From the NCBI GenBank assembly GCA_020912385.1, contig CP087206.1:2790001-2854000 (forward strand): a stretch of 64,000 nt of DNA, read 5' to 3'. This stretch comes from Neofusicoccum parvum. Taxonomy: Eukaryota > Ascomycota > Dothideomycetes > Botryosphaeriales > Botryosphaeriaceae. A program made the position numbers and the translations under genes. Of this stretch, positions 11,329-21,862 are shown one piece after another; the stretch's first letter is position 1, and each line of letters begins with the position of its first letter. A model generated the notes under the pieces. That model saw only the letters and a list, made by a program, of their open reading frames with translations, did not search any database and was not told the DNA's origin.

Positions 11329-14028
11329 TCATATCAAAATGTACTCTCCATCCATCCGATCCATGGCTTTGCGCCATCTGAAAGCCTGCTTCCCAGCGCC
11401 CAGCCTCGCCGCCTCCGCCGCCACTTCGGCTTCGCTCTCGTTCCTGCCTGCGTCGTCCTCGCGCCAAGTGCGCTCGAGAACCTCGAGGCCGCTCAGGTTG
11501 TTGAAGAAGCCGCTCTCGCGCTGGATCTCGATGCAGCGCTGCCGCACCAGAGCTCGATGGCTTTCATCGACGCACTCGGTGCCGGTGATGAAGAGCGGCC
11601 ACAGCAGGAACTTGTTGACGCAGCTAGTGATGCCGATCTGGCTGATGTGAAACAACGCCTGTGCGACCAGGTTCTGGAAGTTGAGAGACGATGACGGCAG
11701 GTTGGGGTGTGCGAGGCGCTCCGTGTACAGCAGCGCGCTGTAGCGGAAGCTCTCGCTGATGTGGAGAATGTCACGCTGGCCCGGCGGCAGTGCGTACGGC
11801 CCCGCGTCGCACATGGCGGCACCGCGGCCCGCAGGCTCGAGCTCCCACTGTTGCAGTCGCTCGCGGATCTCTCGCCACTCGGACCAGAACTCGTGCCGCT
11901 GGTCTGCGTCGACAATGTCCAGAGGGTTCTGCTGGTGCTGCGCCGCCGGCGAGCCCCAGCCGTTGCCGTCGAGGCGGTCGTAGCCTTGCATGCTGTAGTA
12001 GTCAGCCCCGCGGCGGCTGTACGACGGCGAGGGCCTGGGCGTGCTGTCAGAACGCGAGCTGACCGGTCGATTCTGGCTGAGCAGGTTCAGGCGCCCAAGG
12101 CGTGCAATCAGCTTGAACAGGCGGCCTTCGCAGCCGGCCAGGTGCTCGAGGGCACCGAGGTTGGTGGACAGGTCCATCATGTCGAGGGCGTCGCCCTTCA
12201 TCTGCGTCTCCCGGTCGTTGACGGTCGAGGTCATGACGTCGAACCACGTGAAGAACATCTCGATCCAGCCGATGAAACCCGACTGCATGCTGCGGTCGCG
12301 CATGCTCAGCAGCTTCTGCACGCCTGCAAGCTGAGTACGAAACTTCGAGAAGCCGCTGTCGCAGACATGGAAAAGACAGAGGATGAGAAGGGTGGCAAGG
12401 ACCGAGTCGTCCTTGGCGTGCAGGGGATCTGCAAGCTGCCTGTTGAGAAGCTGGATGGAGGTGGTCTTGTAGTGGGTCTCCTCGGTGGACGGCTCTCCGT
12501 GCATCTCTCTGATCTCGTCGGCGGTGAGGCGGGCATACACCCATTCGGGAAGGAGGGCGGAATTGCTGATCCGCTGGCCCTTGCTGAGGGCAAGGAACTT
12601 CGCCTCGGTGCTTTGGCGCATGCGGATGTTGTTGATGGACAAAGCTGCAATGGCGTTCTGCAGGCCGTCGCTCTCCAAAGCCAGGGGGATGACGTGCATG
12701 CGGTAGGGATTCGAAGGGCCGTCAAACGCCACCAGGACCGGGCATATCGCCTTGTCGTAGTAGTCCAAAAGAAACTGCATTCGGGGGGAGAGGCGGCGGG
12801 CGGGAGGCGCGAGTGCAGGCGCAACCCCGGGCTCAGAAGAAGAACCAAGGCTCTCCGGCATAGGGTCCGGAGGGGGTTGCTTGCTGCCACGGCTGTAGGA
12901 GTAGCCTGGAATGTGCGCAAAGTTAGGTCCCGCTGCTGCTGCAAGTCCGCCGGGGAAGAACATATCTGAGAAGCCTGACTGGCTGTATGATGCTGGCTGC
13001 ATGTGGCTCATTTCCGAGAAGTCCTGCAGGCTCTGGTCGGAGCTGATGCTCGAGCTCAGGTCCTCGCAGATCATGGGATACGAGCGCGGGGCGTCGTGGA
13101 AGACGAGCGACTCGGTGGAGCTGCTCATCGACGGGCGCTGGTGCATGTAGTGCTCGTTGTACGACTGGATCATGGGGTCGGCGAAGGTGAAGTCGTCCGG
13201 CGTGCCCGGGAACTCGCTCGGCGACGGGTAGTCGCCCAGCACGCTGTCGCTGTACGAGCTCAGCGGGCCGGTCGAGGTCGAGAGGCCGGTGTCGTCGTAG
13301 GAGCCGGCGAGCGAGGTGTGCAGCTTGTGCAGCGGCTTGACGGGCAGCTGCGGGCGCGGCTTGCGCGCCGCGGGCCCGCCGTAGCCGTCCAGGTGCTCGC
13401 CGAAGCCGGGCAGGTGCCAGCCCAGGTGCTGCGGCGGCGGCGGCGGGATCGAGATGGGGCTGGTGGGATCCAGGCCGGCGTACTCGTGCATGGGCGGGCT
13501 GCGGATGGGCGACGGCGACTTCACGTCGCTGGCCTGGCTGGCCTGGCTGACCTGGCTGACGTGGCTCGCGCGGCGGACCTGCTCAAACGCCTGCGGGCTC
13601 GGGAGCGAGGCCTGCTGGGCGGCCTGCTGGGCCTGCGCGGTCTTCGCGTGCGACATGCTCTGGGCGCGCTCGCGCGGCGTCTGCGACGGCGGCGACGACG
13701 GCGACTTGGGCACCGGCAGGCTCATGCCGCGCAGCTTGCCTCTGCTCGCGACGCCGACGCCCCAGGTGAGGGTGGTGCGGTATCCCGAGCACTCCTTGCC
13801 CAGGTCGATGCACTGGGTGCAGTACGGCCGGCGGCGATCGCATTTTGCCTGGCGCTTGCGGCAGGTGAAACAGTCCTCGGTGGCGCCGGTGGCCGGCGCT
13901 CTCCTGCGGCGCTTGCGGGGCGCGACAGGCTGGCCGGCGGCGGTGTTGGGGACGGCGGCGGCGGGCTGGGCGGGAGCTGGCGCGGACGAGGAGGAGGAAG
14001 AGGTGGGTTTTGCAGGTAGGGATGACAT
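11329..14028 (-). CDS. Zn(II)2Cys6 transcription factor with fungal-specific domain
   Basis: An intronless gene of 899 residues. The N-terminus is Ser/Ala/Pro-rich, followed by a basic patch (PRKRRRR) and a binuclear zinc cluster CFTCRKRQAKC...CTQC...C, with Cys at 53, 56, 63, 70, 73 and 80. The spacing 2-6-6-2-6 is canonical. Residues of about 90-410 are low-complexity Ser/Pro/Gln-rich and probably hold activation or regulatory segments. From about 420 the sequence YYDKAICPVLVAFDGPSNPY begins a Fungal_trans_2-type domain that runs to near the C-terminus (SMRDRSMQSGFIGWIEMF, KFLLWPLFITGTECVDE). The start at 14028 is the first true ATG; the frame continues upstream without one. The 5' flank is unusually long and GC-rich, as for many fungal regulators. 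Its targets are unknown, and no adjacent biosynthetic cluster suggests them. Confidence 0.93.
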   Translation of the reverse strand: MSSLPAKPTSSSSSSAPAPAQPAAAVPNTAAGQPVAPRKRRRRAPATGATEDCFTCRKRQAKCDRRRPYCTQCIDLGKECSGYRTTLTWGVGVASRGKLRGMSLPVPKSPSSPPSQTPRERAQSMSHAKTAQAQQAAQQASLPSPQAFEQVRRASHVSQVSQASQASDVKSPSPIRSPPMHEYAGLDPTSPISIPPPPPQHLGWHLPGFGEHLDGYGGPAARKPRPQLPVKPLHKLHTSLAGSYDDTGLSTSTGPLSSYSDSVLGDYPSPSEFPGTPDDFTFADPMIQSYNEHYMHQRPSMSSSTESLVFHDAPRSYPMICEDLSSSISSDQSLQDFSEMSHMQPASYSQSGFSDMFFPGGLAAAAGPNFAHIPGYSYSRGSKQPPPDPMPESLGSSSEPGVAPALAPPARRLSPRMQFLLDYYDKAICPVLVAFDGPSNPYRMHVIPLALESDGLQNAIAALSINNIRMRQSTEAKFLALSKGQRISNSALLPEWVYARLTADEIREMHGEPSTEETHYKTTSIQLLNRQLADPLHAKDDSVLATLLILCLFHVCDSGFSKFRTQLAGVQKLLSMRDRSMQSGFIGWIEMFFTWFDVMTSTVNDRETQMKGDALDMMDLSTNLGALEHLAGCEGRLFKLIARLGRLNLLSQNRPVSSRSDSTPRPSPSYSRRGADYYSMQGYDRLDGNGWGSPAAQHQQNPLDIVDADQRHEFWSEWREIRERLQQWELEPAGRGAAMCDAGPYALPPGQRDILHISESFRYSALLYTERLAHPNLPSSSLNFQNLVAQALFHISQIGITSCVNKFLLWPLFITGTECVDESHRALVRQRCIEIQRESGFFNNLSGLEVLERTWREDDAGRNESEAEVAAEAARLGAGKQAFRWRKAMDRMDGEYILI

Positions 14029-17000
14029 GACTCTGGACGAAGCTTCGCTCGGGCGTGGCTCTGAACCTAATCGGAAGGATTGACGGGGCGGTGGTGCAGA
14101 TCCAGGCCGAGGAGAAGGGCAGCTATTCTTGAAGTACGCGCTGGAGTGGACGTCTCGCGGTGCATTATTTAGAGCAGCGGCGCGCTGGGGCAGAGCTCGA
14201 GATAAGATCACCGCCGGGGGCAGGGGACGCCGCCAAGCAGGAGTCTGGCGCGGAGGGAAGGAGGATCTAAGGGCAGCTGGCGATGCTGCTCTCTCCCTGC
14301 TCGCGGGCGTGGCGTGAAGAAGGGGTGCATATCAACCCCACACGGCGGGCAGACAGAGGCTAAGGGCGCTGCGGTGCTGCGTAGGGTAACATCGCCTTAG
14401 CTGCAGGCGCAGGCAGGCGGGCGGGCGATGCGCGCTGGAGGCCCGCTGGCGCCATGCGATCCCACCAATGGGCGCGCGCGCACGGCGTGCCTGAGCATGG
14501 CGCGCTGCGGCCGGTTTGGGCGCGACGTCCGCACAGGGTCGTGAGGGTCGGCGGCGCGGCAGAGGAGCAGCAGAGGGGCCGCAGCCGCTGCGCCCGCCGG
14601 CTCGACGTGCACAAATCTGGCCGGGCGCGAATCAGCGCGCGCGCAGGCGGCGGACCCGGCCGATGGCGCGCAACTTTAATCACCCGCCTGCATGGAAGCC
14701 GTTGGACGGGTGCACCGAAGCTGCGAGCGAAGTGCCCCGGGCTTCTAGCGCCGTTCTGCGTATCTGGGCGCACCAGCCAATGCCCGCGCCCGCACGCGCC
14801 CAGCCGCAGCCTCGCAGCCACAGCCCGCCGCCCGCTGAGCGCCGCCGCCCATCGTCAGTTCGGCGTCGCCGTGTCGCAGGCGGCCGCCGCAACCTGCCCG
14901 CGCAGCCAATCGCCGCGCAGAGCCGCCAGCGCTGGGAGCCGCGTGCGAGGCCGCATCGACGATGGTGCCGCCGGCCTATCTGGCGTCAGCGCCCCGGCTG
15001 CTGCTATTCTGGCTGAAGTCCCGTGCGCGCGGAGCGAGCTGCGATAACGCGAGCGCCAGGCCGGCTGATGGAATCAGGCAATCGCGCCGGGCCCCCCCAC
15101 GGCCGGGCGAACAAGGCCGCCGGCGATCATGCAAGCCACAGTAGCAACGACTGGCGCCTTCCGAGGTCCAGCAGGCGATCCGGCTGCGTCCAGATAAGGG
15201 CGCCGTCCAGCGCGGTCGCTACGAGTAGCGCGTCGCTTGCACGGCGTTCATGCGCTGGGCGCGCAGGAACTGGGCCTGGGGAGCCCTGCGCGCGCACGTG
15301 AGCTGCAGCTAGCTGTACACCTGCAGCCCGCCGCCGAGCACAGCCAGAGTGGAGCAGCACGCCGAGCAGCAGCGCCGGCGCACGGCATGGAGCCACCGCC
15401 GTCAGGGCCAGCCAAGCGACCGCGGCGGCCCCGGCCGCGCCGACTGCCTCGCGCTGTGCGACGGCCTGCGCTGCTGTCGACCGGCTTGGCGGAGCTTGAG
15501 CAGAGGCGAAGCTTCGCGCGCGCCAGACCGCCGCTGCGCGCGTGAGGCCCGCGGCCACACGGCCACACGGCCTGGCGGCCAGCTGACGGGCGGCGGTGGT
15601 GTGTGTACTTATTCCCGCGCCGCCCACCCAGGCCGCAGCCCCAGCCCCAGGCCCCAGGCCCGCGGTCCCTGGCTGCCGGCCGCACTGCGCTGGGCCAATG
15701 GCGTGTGATGCGGTCATGGGGCGACGGTGCGGCCTTTTTGTGCGCGCTCCGCACTTCAGGCAAAAGAAAGGCGAGCGCGAGTAAGGCCCCAGGCCCGGCG
15801 GCGCGCGGTCGCGCCTCACGTGCAGCGCGGCCTGGAAGCGGCGGCACAGCGCGCAGCCGGGCAGGCGGTAGCGCGCTCAATCTCGGTTGCGCAGCGCGGT
15901 GGCAGTGGCAGGCGGCGAGAGGCAGTGGCAGCGCTGCGTTCGGCCGTACATTTGGCTGCAATCGCGCCGTTACCACATGACATGACTGTCCTGGAGGCTC
16001 GCGCTAGCTGCGAGCTTAAGGTAGATTCAACGACAGACTGCGGTCCTCCGCCCTCAGCCCTTCGCGCTCGTCGCCAGCACCGTCGTGGCCCGCTGCCTCA
16101 GTCGGGCCCGCGCGCACCCGCCCGCCGCCCGCGCGCCCGCCTGCGCGCCCGCCGACTCGCCGCAGCGGTGGCAGAGGCCTCCCCCCGCCCACCGAGCCCG
16201 TGAGGGGGGCCCGACATCATCGTGCACGTCCGCCGCAGCCCGCAAGAGATGGAGTCACGGACGCCCGCAAGAGATCCACAGGCTTCAGCCAGATGGCCCT
16301 GCTCGCCGCCGCGCGTGGAGCGCCTGCATCGCCACGCGCTGCCGCATCCGCCCTGCGACTGGCCGCATTAACCGCGGCGCGCGCATCCGCCCATGTCATT
16401 GCCGTCGCCGCGCTGTTGATGCGTCTGTCGTGAGCCCGGACGGTCATTCACCGCTCCAGCGGATGCGGTCGCCATCCCGCCTCAGTCTGCGCCGCACTCG
16501 TGAGCCCAGAAACTCCAGCAGCACGCCGGATTCTGCCTGTGCGATGCGCCTCCTGGCGCCCCAGATGCAGCCAGCTGTGACCACCGCCTGCATTTCTTCA
16601 AGGGCCGACCCGGGGCTCTGGCCGCGGCACCGATGCGTTCATTGGCCGTCCAGATCCAGATCTTCGTTTCCTCACCACCTCTGCTTATCTGTCTCACTCT
16701 ATACTGACGGACTGTTCAACCCTTTCCTCCGGCATCCTTGTCCTGCCTCAGGGCCCTGTCCCCGGCATCCACCACCCGCTGCCTCCACGTAGCCCGTAGG
16801 GACCTCTTTTTGTTCTTTCTGCACCCGTTTCCGGTGCTGCTTCGTTGCCAAGCTTGCCGCCAGCCTCTGGTCAGGAGACGCTTTGCTAAGACGCCCCGAT
16901 CAATCGAGGCTCCCATCTCCGGCGTCGAGCACCGCGCCTCACACGCACTGCGCACTTCAGCTTCTTGCATGGCGCTTCCTCCTATCAGCTCTCTCGTGGA

Positions 17001-17184
17001 GGAACAGGCAACTGACCTCCCGCGTGTGTCGCATCATGATCATCCATGGCCGGAACCCAGCTGCAGCATTCAGGAGGACTATAATATCCATCCGTGGTAG
17101 CGCTCCAAACCCAGCGGCAACACTCCCACTCCCAGTCCTTCATCCAGCCAAACATCATCTTTCTCAGACTTTCATCTCGCACCA
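14029..17184. other. GC-rich gene-free block upstream of the Zn2Cys6 gene
   Basis: About 3.1 kb. The first 2.2 kb is extremely GC-rich, with many GCGC, CTGC and CCAAT-type motifs (for example 14464 ACCAATGG, 14780 GCCAATGC, 14904 GCCAATCG, 15691 GCCAATGG). Long open frames occur on both strands but are a by-product of high GC: they overlap, are rich in Ala/Arg/Gly/Pro/Cys and match no family. The last 500 bp are less GC-rich and pyrimidine-rich, and probably form the promoter and leader of the gene at 17185. Confidence 0.5.
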
Positions 17185-17676
17185 ATGAGCTCAGGTACCG
17201 TCGGATCGAGTGGAGCAGCAGGCAGTGGATCTGGAGAGGCGTCTGGAGGGGCCTCTGGAGGGGGGTCTGGAGGGGGATCTGGAGGGCCACCGCGGGGCGA
17301 TTCTAGCAACTCCTCGGACCGGGGCAACAGCGGGGAGGGCGGACGCGGCTTCTACCGCCATCCTTGCTGCAACCGTTACTCACGCCCATGTGATGGATGG
17401 GTTTGGCAGAATGGTGATGCTTGCGGAAACTGTCTGGTATGACGCGTGGGCTTTGCATCTGTAGACGGTATTGCTGACGCCTCTCAGGGACTGGGTTGGC
17501 CCTCTAAAAGGGAGGAAGGCAAATCCTGCTTGTCGCCAGCAACCTTTCGACGTAGCCACGCTCGATCTACGATCAAGCTCCGTGAGCGTCATAGCTGGCG
17601 CAGCGAGGAGGAGCCAGAGGTGCCTCGCCCAATCGCGATGGGTTTTTCGGCCGGCGCCCAGCAACCCATCGAGTGA
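17185..17676 (+). CDS. Small Gly/Ser-rich, Cys-containing protein, unknown function
   Basis: I do not recognise this gene, but the structure is persuasive. Exon 1 is 17185-17436 (84 codons), a 51-bp intron follows (17437-17487: GTATGA donor, TTGCTGACG branch region, CTCAG acceptor), and exon 2 is 17488-17676; the protein is 146 residues. Without splicing the frame ends two codons after the donor. Residues 1-55 are Gly/Ser repeats (GGASGGGSGGGSGG). A compact Cys/Trp module follows: FYRHPCCNRYSRPCDGWVWQ, then NGDACGNCL at the splice. The C-terminal part is hydrophilic and charged (RSHARSTIKLRERHSWRSEE). There is no signal peptide, so it is probably intracellular despite its cysteines. Six Cys in CC..C..C..C pattern could bind metal or form a small fold. 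An alternative is a chance frame in a Gly-coding repeat. Confidence 0.5.
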
Positions 17677-20600
17677 CAGCCTGGCATTGGCACTGCTGTT
17701 GTCTAGCATTGACATTGGCCTTGATATTTAAGGCTCGTCATACGATCTGTCACACCTTTGGGCACGGATTACTGGCTTCAGTGTGTCTACATATTCTCTT
17801 GGCGGAGGGCGTATTGCTTCTGCTCTGCACTGTTCTGGGGGGCTAGCGCTCAAGTACCGCGGATTGTTTCAGTCACTACCTCCAAGTCTCACTCCTCAGC
17901 CTGCATCAGATCAATTCAGAAAGAAATTGGACCCGGAAACATATGACGCCCAGTGCGTGTAAACGTCTGAAGTCGTACGCGTGCAGTCAGCAGTGAGAAA
18001 TGCACCTATCGGATGACAGTTGCGCCATCCTGCCGCGATGCCGCGTGGGGCTTACCGCTCGCTACGGGCGCTGGCGCAGGATTGCCCCGGAGATCCTACT
18101 GCCTCCGTCTAGCGTTCTCCGCGTGCTCGTCCTTGTTTGTCCCTACGATCCGCGCTTGCCCGAGCATTGAGCACAACTCCCGCTGTCATCGAGCGTTTCT
18201 GCACAGATCTTGCGTCTATGACGTTCAGCTCGTGGTGCCATCTTGATCCGTGCGATCCAAATCGAGAGAACAAGCTTCTTGGCTCGTGCTGTCTGAGACC
18301 ACTGGGAATCTCTGACGAGGCGCGCTTAAATTAACAGTCGAGGGGAGGTCGGGCCAATTGGTGCACGATGCGCTCGCAGCTTTGACGGCTGAAGCTTATC
18401 TGGCGCCAGAGTGAAGTCACTCTGCATCGCCTGCGGCGTGAGATCTGCACGTCCAACATGTTTACTCGTGTGAGGCACTGCGAAGTAAACACCATCCTCT
18501 TCTACCCCGCCCTCAGCATGCAATGGGGGCTGCGATAGGGTGGATAAATGGGGCGTCGAGGCCTCGCGCACGTCTGTCACACGGTTCTGCCACCGCCTGC
18601 ACGCCTTTGCTTCTGTTCCCGGTCGAGTCTGTGTAACGATGGGTTGGCGCGCTTCGTAAGCGGCGCTCAGCTCGAGCCAGAAACGAGTCGTCAGCAGCAC
18701 CCGGAAGGGCGAGCACGCAATCCTCAGCCACCGCGATAGCGGAGCAATGTGGTTTTGTTTCACGAAGCCGCGCGGCCGACGTCCGCGTTGATAATCCGCA
18801 ACGTCCCGCCACCCTCACGCTCTCTCTGTTCGACCGACTCTTGCGGCCTCCACGGACAGTGACAGTGAGCCCCGCCGAAGATGGGCTAAGCTTCGCCTCG
18901 CCGCATCCCGACTGAAGCGCTTGCGCCCACGGACCCCACCACCCGCTGGAACCGCCTTGTTGCCAGCCAGACGCTAAGGAAACGGTCCACAAAACTCGGC
19001 ATGCACATGAAAGGTTCCCACGGCTGCGAAGGCTGCGGCTCCAGCTGTTGCCCGTCAACTGCGAGAAGGAGGGGAGCAGGGTTGGGCCGGGCTGTCCCAC
19101 CCGAGAGCGAGCCTTGGCCCGGAGCAGGTGAGCGATGGCGCCCGCAGGCACACCGTCGCCGTCTGCGCTCCTACGGCCCACTCTCCTGCCGCACGCTTGG
19201 CCTCGGAAAATACATGTGCTTCTCGCCCGGTTGCTGGCAATCTGGACGGAGTTTATCTGATGTTGCGATACTCCGTGCGCAGCACTGCGACAGCCCTCTC
19301 TCCTGCAGGTCCGCCAGCTTCCCACCCTCGTGGTTGTTCCCTAAAGCGCAACCCTAAGCGTGCCTACCTGCTGGACGGCAGCGCCCCACGCGTTGTCCAC
19401 GGCTCCAAGCTCCAGCTTCCGCAACTATCAGTGGCTGCAGCTGTACTCTCGCTTCTCATATGACCGATGACGCGTCCTTCTCCTGCTAGCTGCTCGAGTG
19501 GACATGGCTCTTCTGTTCGGAGCAACTGGTATCTGGCGGTATCATAGGAAGACTTACTATCGGCCTGCATACCACACTAGTCTCGCCTGTGCATTTGGGG
19601 TCTTCCTAGAACCGGAGAGCACCCAGCGCTTCGAGTCCAGTGACAACCATTCCGCAGCCCTCTAAGAAGCATCTGCAAGCGAGGCCGTCTCCAGCACATG
19701 TAGACCATCCAAATCTGACCATGTCAAGGGGAAAAGTGTGGATCCGGTCTTGGCAAAAACTCCCAGCCCGGTGACTGGAAGCCTCACAGGTTCAGGAACC
19801 TTCCAATCCAGGAACTGGCAGGAGTCGAAATGCCCCGAGAAGCTTATAGATGCACCTATCGACCTGTGCTACGGCCTTATCACCGATTATCTGTTCGATG
19901 TCAGCCGGCACGGCGGTGGATGCAGCGCAGGCGCGCGCTATGCCTCTCTCTGTGGCTGCGGCGTGGCAGGAGGGCGATATCAGCGCGCATTGGCGCTTGC
20001 AGAAGTCGCACGTTCCCACCGCCGTCGCATGGCCCCATCGTCGGCCACTGCATTGGGAACGTCCTCCGATCAGCCTGCAGGTAGGGCTCGTACGGGCCGA
20101 ACCCTCGTCAGCGCAGACGATTACCTGCCGAATGTGGTTGCGGCTCCCGTGCGGCAGAGCAGGGGTGTACCTGGCCTAGGCGCGCTGCAGAGGCCTGCCT
20201 GGAAGCAAGGAACGAAGATCAAAGTAAGGCCGGCGGATCATCCGGGGAAAGGGACAATGGTCTACGGACGCAAGGCGCCTGGCCCTGTGGATCGGCGCTG
20301 CTTCTCCAGACGTATGTATACGCGAGAACACATGTCGCGCATGGCTAAGCAGAAACGGCGCATAGGGGACACAAGTCGGGCCCTGCACACCTCCGACCTC
20401 CCGACGGCCGACCAGAAACTGCCCGAAAGGCTCTGATAATCTTCAGCGGCCAGTCCCTGATCTACCTGTAGATACCGACACCTGGCCGCCATCGCCTGAG
20501 CGCGTCTATCTCCACGACCGTCGCGGCCATGCATAGTGCCTTACGATAGACCGTCTGGCATTGAAACTCCTCAACCCCCCAGCACCGAGGGCACTGCATG

Positions 20601-21522
20601 CCGCTGAGCACGCTGCAACTGCACGGTGGCTCGGGGATTATAGAAGTTCGATGCAGCGAAGCAGTCCCACCACCAGAGACAATTCTCCTTCTTTGCTCCG
20701 ATGCATGACGCAGGCCTACGCAAACCACCCCAATTCCGCAGCAGGCACTTGGCAGTTACAGCTTGCACTGGCCAGTCAACGCGACGACTGATGTTCTGGA
20801 GCCCTATCGCTTCTTCCGTTCACGGCTCCTTTGCCGCAGAAAGCCACACACCTTACGCCCGACGATCCTGCATGGCCCCCGACACGGGTGCGCATCCACC
20901 CACCTCTCTATCTACAGAGGGCGTCTCGCCTTCTGAAGCTACTAGTGCTGCACGCCCGCTATTTCTGAGTTATCGTAGTATACCTCCACCGCACACCTCC
21001 GCCCCGAGCCCTGGGAGCGCAATTCACTAGATGACGATAGGCAACTTCTCTCACCCGTCGACGTCGGTGGTTGAGCGCGCACCACCTGCGGGGCATCTCG
21101 GGCTTAGACGAGCCCGACAGGGCTATCGAGATGCTCGCGACGCTTTTTCCTAATCCGACCACATGCTAGATGATCAGGAGCACATCAGCCAGGAATATCG
21201 GAGATCGGCGCGCTGCTGCTGACGGCGGGACTCCACCGCAGCGCTTCGCGACCGTTTGCAGGGCTAGCCCGCTTTGGACCGGCGGCGGCGGCGGCGGCGG
21301 ACAGAGCTCCAGCCTTTTAATTTTTTTTTTCCCAGATGTCCTTCTCCACCACCATCGGCCTTCAGCGAGACGTCGGACATTGCTGGACCTGAGACAGGGA
21401 CGTACGGGCTCCACGCGGGTACGGCCGTTGCCCCCGTACTCGCAAGACGATCCGAGCGGTGGTCTGGGCTCCTTACTACGCGACGGGTCGACCTTTTTCG
21501 TCACACCTGCGTATTGCAGGCG

Positions 21523-21555
<33 letters not shown>

Positions 21556-21862
21556 CTCAGCTGTTTGCTCCGAGGCAACAAGTTTCCCGCGGGTTCGCTG
21601 GGCGGCACGTCCTCCACACCACTTCGAGCTCGACATTCGCACGCGGAATTTTGCAAGATGGGAAGGATTTTCTGTCCATGCGACCCTCACGCAAGGGAAG
21701 CCCCAAAAACGAATGTCCAATGCATTTGCTAACAGATTCCCAAACGCCCAGTGCAGCAGTGAGTTCCTCGCAGCCTCGCTGCTTCGCTTACACAGAGATT
21801 AGGAGGTCGACCACAAACCCGCGCATTACGTTCCGCCAATCTATGCTCGCCGGCGGCGGCGT
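17677..21862. other. Gene-poor 4.2 kb stretch
   Basis: No gene model could be supported. Frames at 18513-19325 (minus) and 19738-20436 (plus) are open but lack a suitable ATG or family features and are Arg/Ser/Cys-rich. A GGC run near 21281-21300, a T11 run at about 21319 and a 31-base G tract at 21525-21555 lie in the last 600 bp. These low-complexity tracts produce poly-Pro and poly-Gly pseudo-proteins on either strand. Confidence 0.45.
21525..21555 (+). repeat. Poly(G) tract of 31 bases
   Basis: An uninterrupted run of 31 G after CGTT and before CTCAG, about 310 bp past the stop codon of the FAD oxidoreductase, which reads leftward. It can form G-quadruplexes on the plus strand. The exact length is sensitive to sequencing error. 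Confidence 0.85.

Noticed and set aside
13003..14019. 338-codon plus-strand frame over the zinc-cluster gene
   Set aside because: Antisense shadow of the low-complexity Ser/Pro region; Arg/Ala/Gly-rich.
1..14028. Secondary-metabolite cluster (transporters plus Zn2Cys6 regulator)
   Set aside because: No synthase, NRPS, terpene cyclase or P450 gene is present between or beside them, so exporters and a regulator alone do not support a cluster.
15127..15819. Long open frames on both strands in the GC island (for example 15127-15819 minus, 14454-15047 plus)
   Set aside because: Stops are rare at such high GC. The frames overlap on both strands, are Ala/Arg/Gly/Pro/Cys-rich and match no family.
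18513..19325. 270-codon minus-strand frame
   Set aside because: Arg/Ser/Cys/Trp-rich product with no domain, no conserved start context, and competing frames on the other strand.
19738..20436. 232-codon plus-strand frame
   Set aside because: Opens with a GTG codon and has no early ATG; no domain or splice signals support it.
21166..21720. Minus-strand frame with poly-Pro segments
   Set aside because: The Pro runs are only translations of the G31 and GGC tracts; no other protein features.
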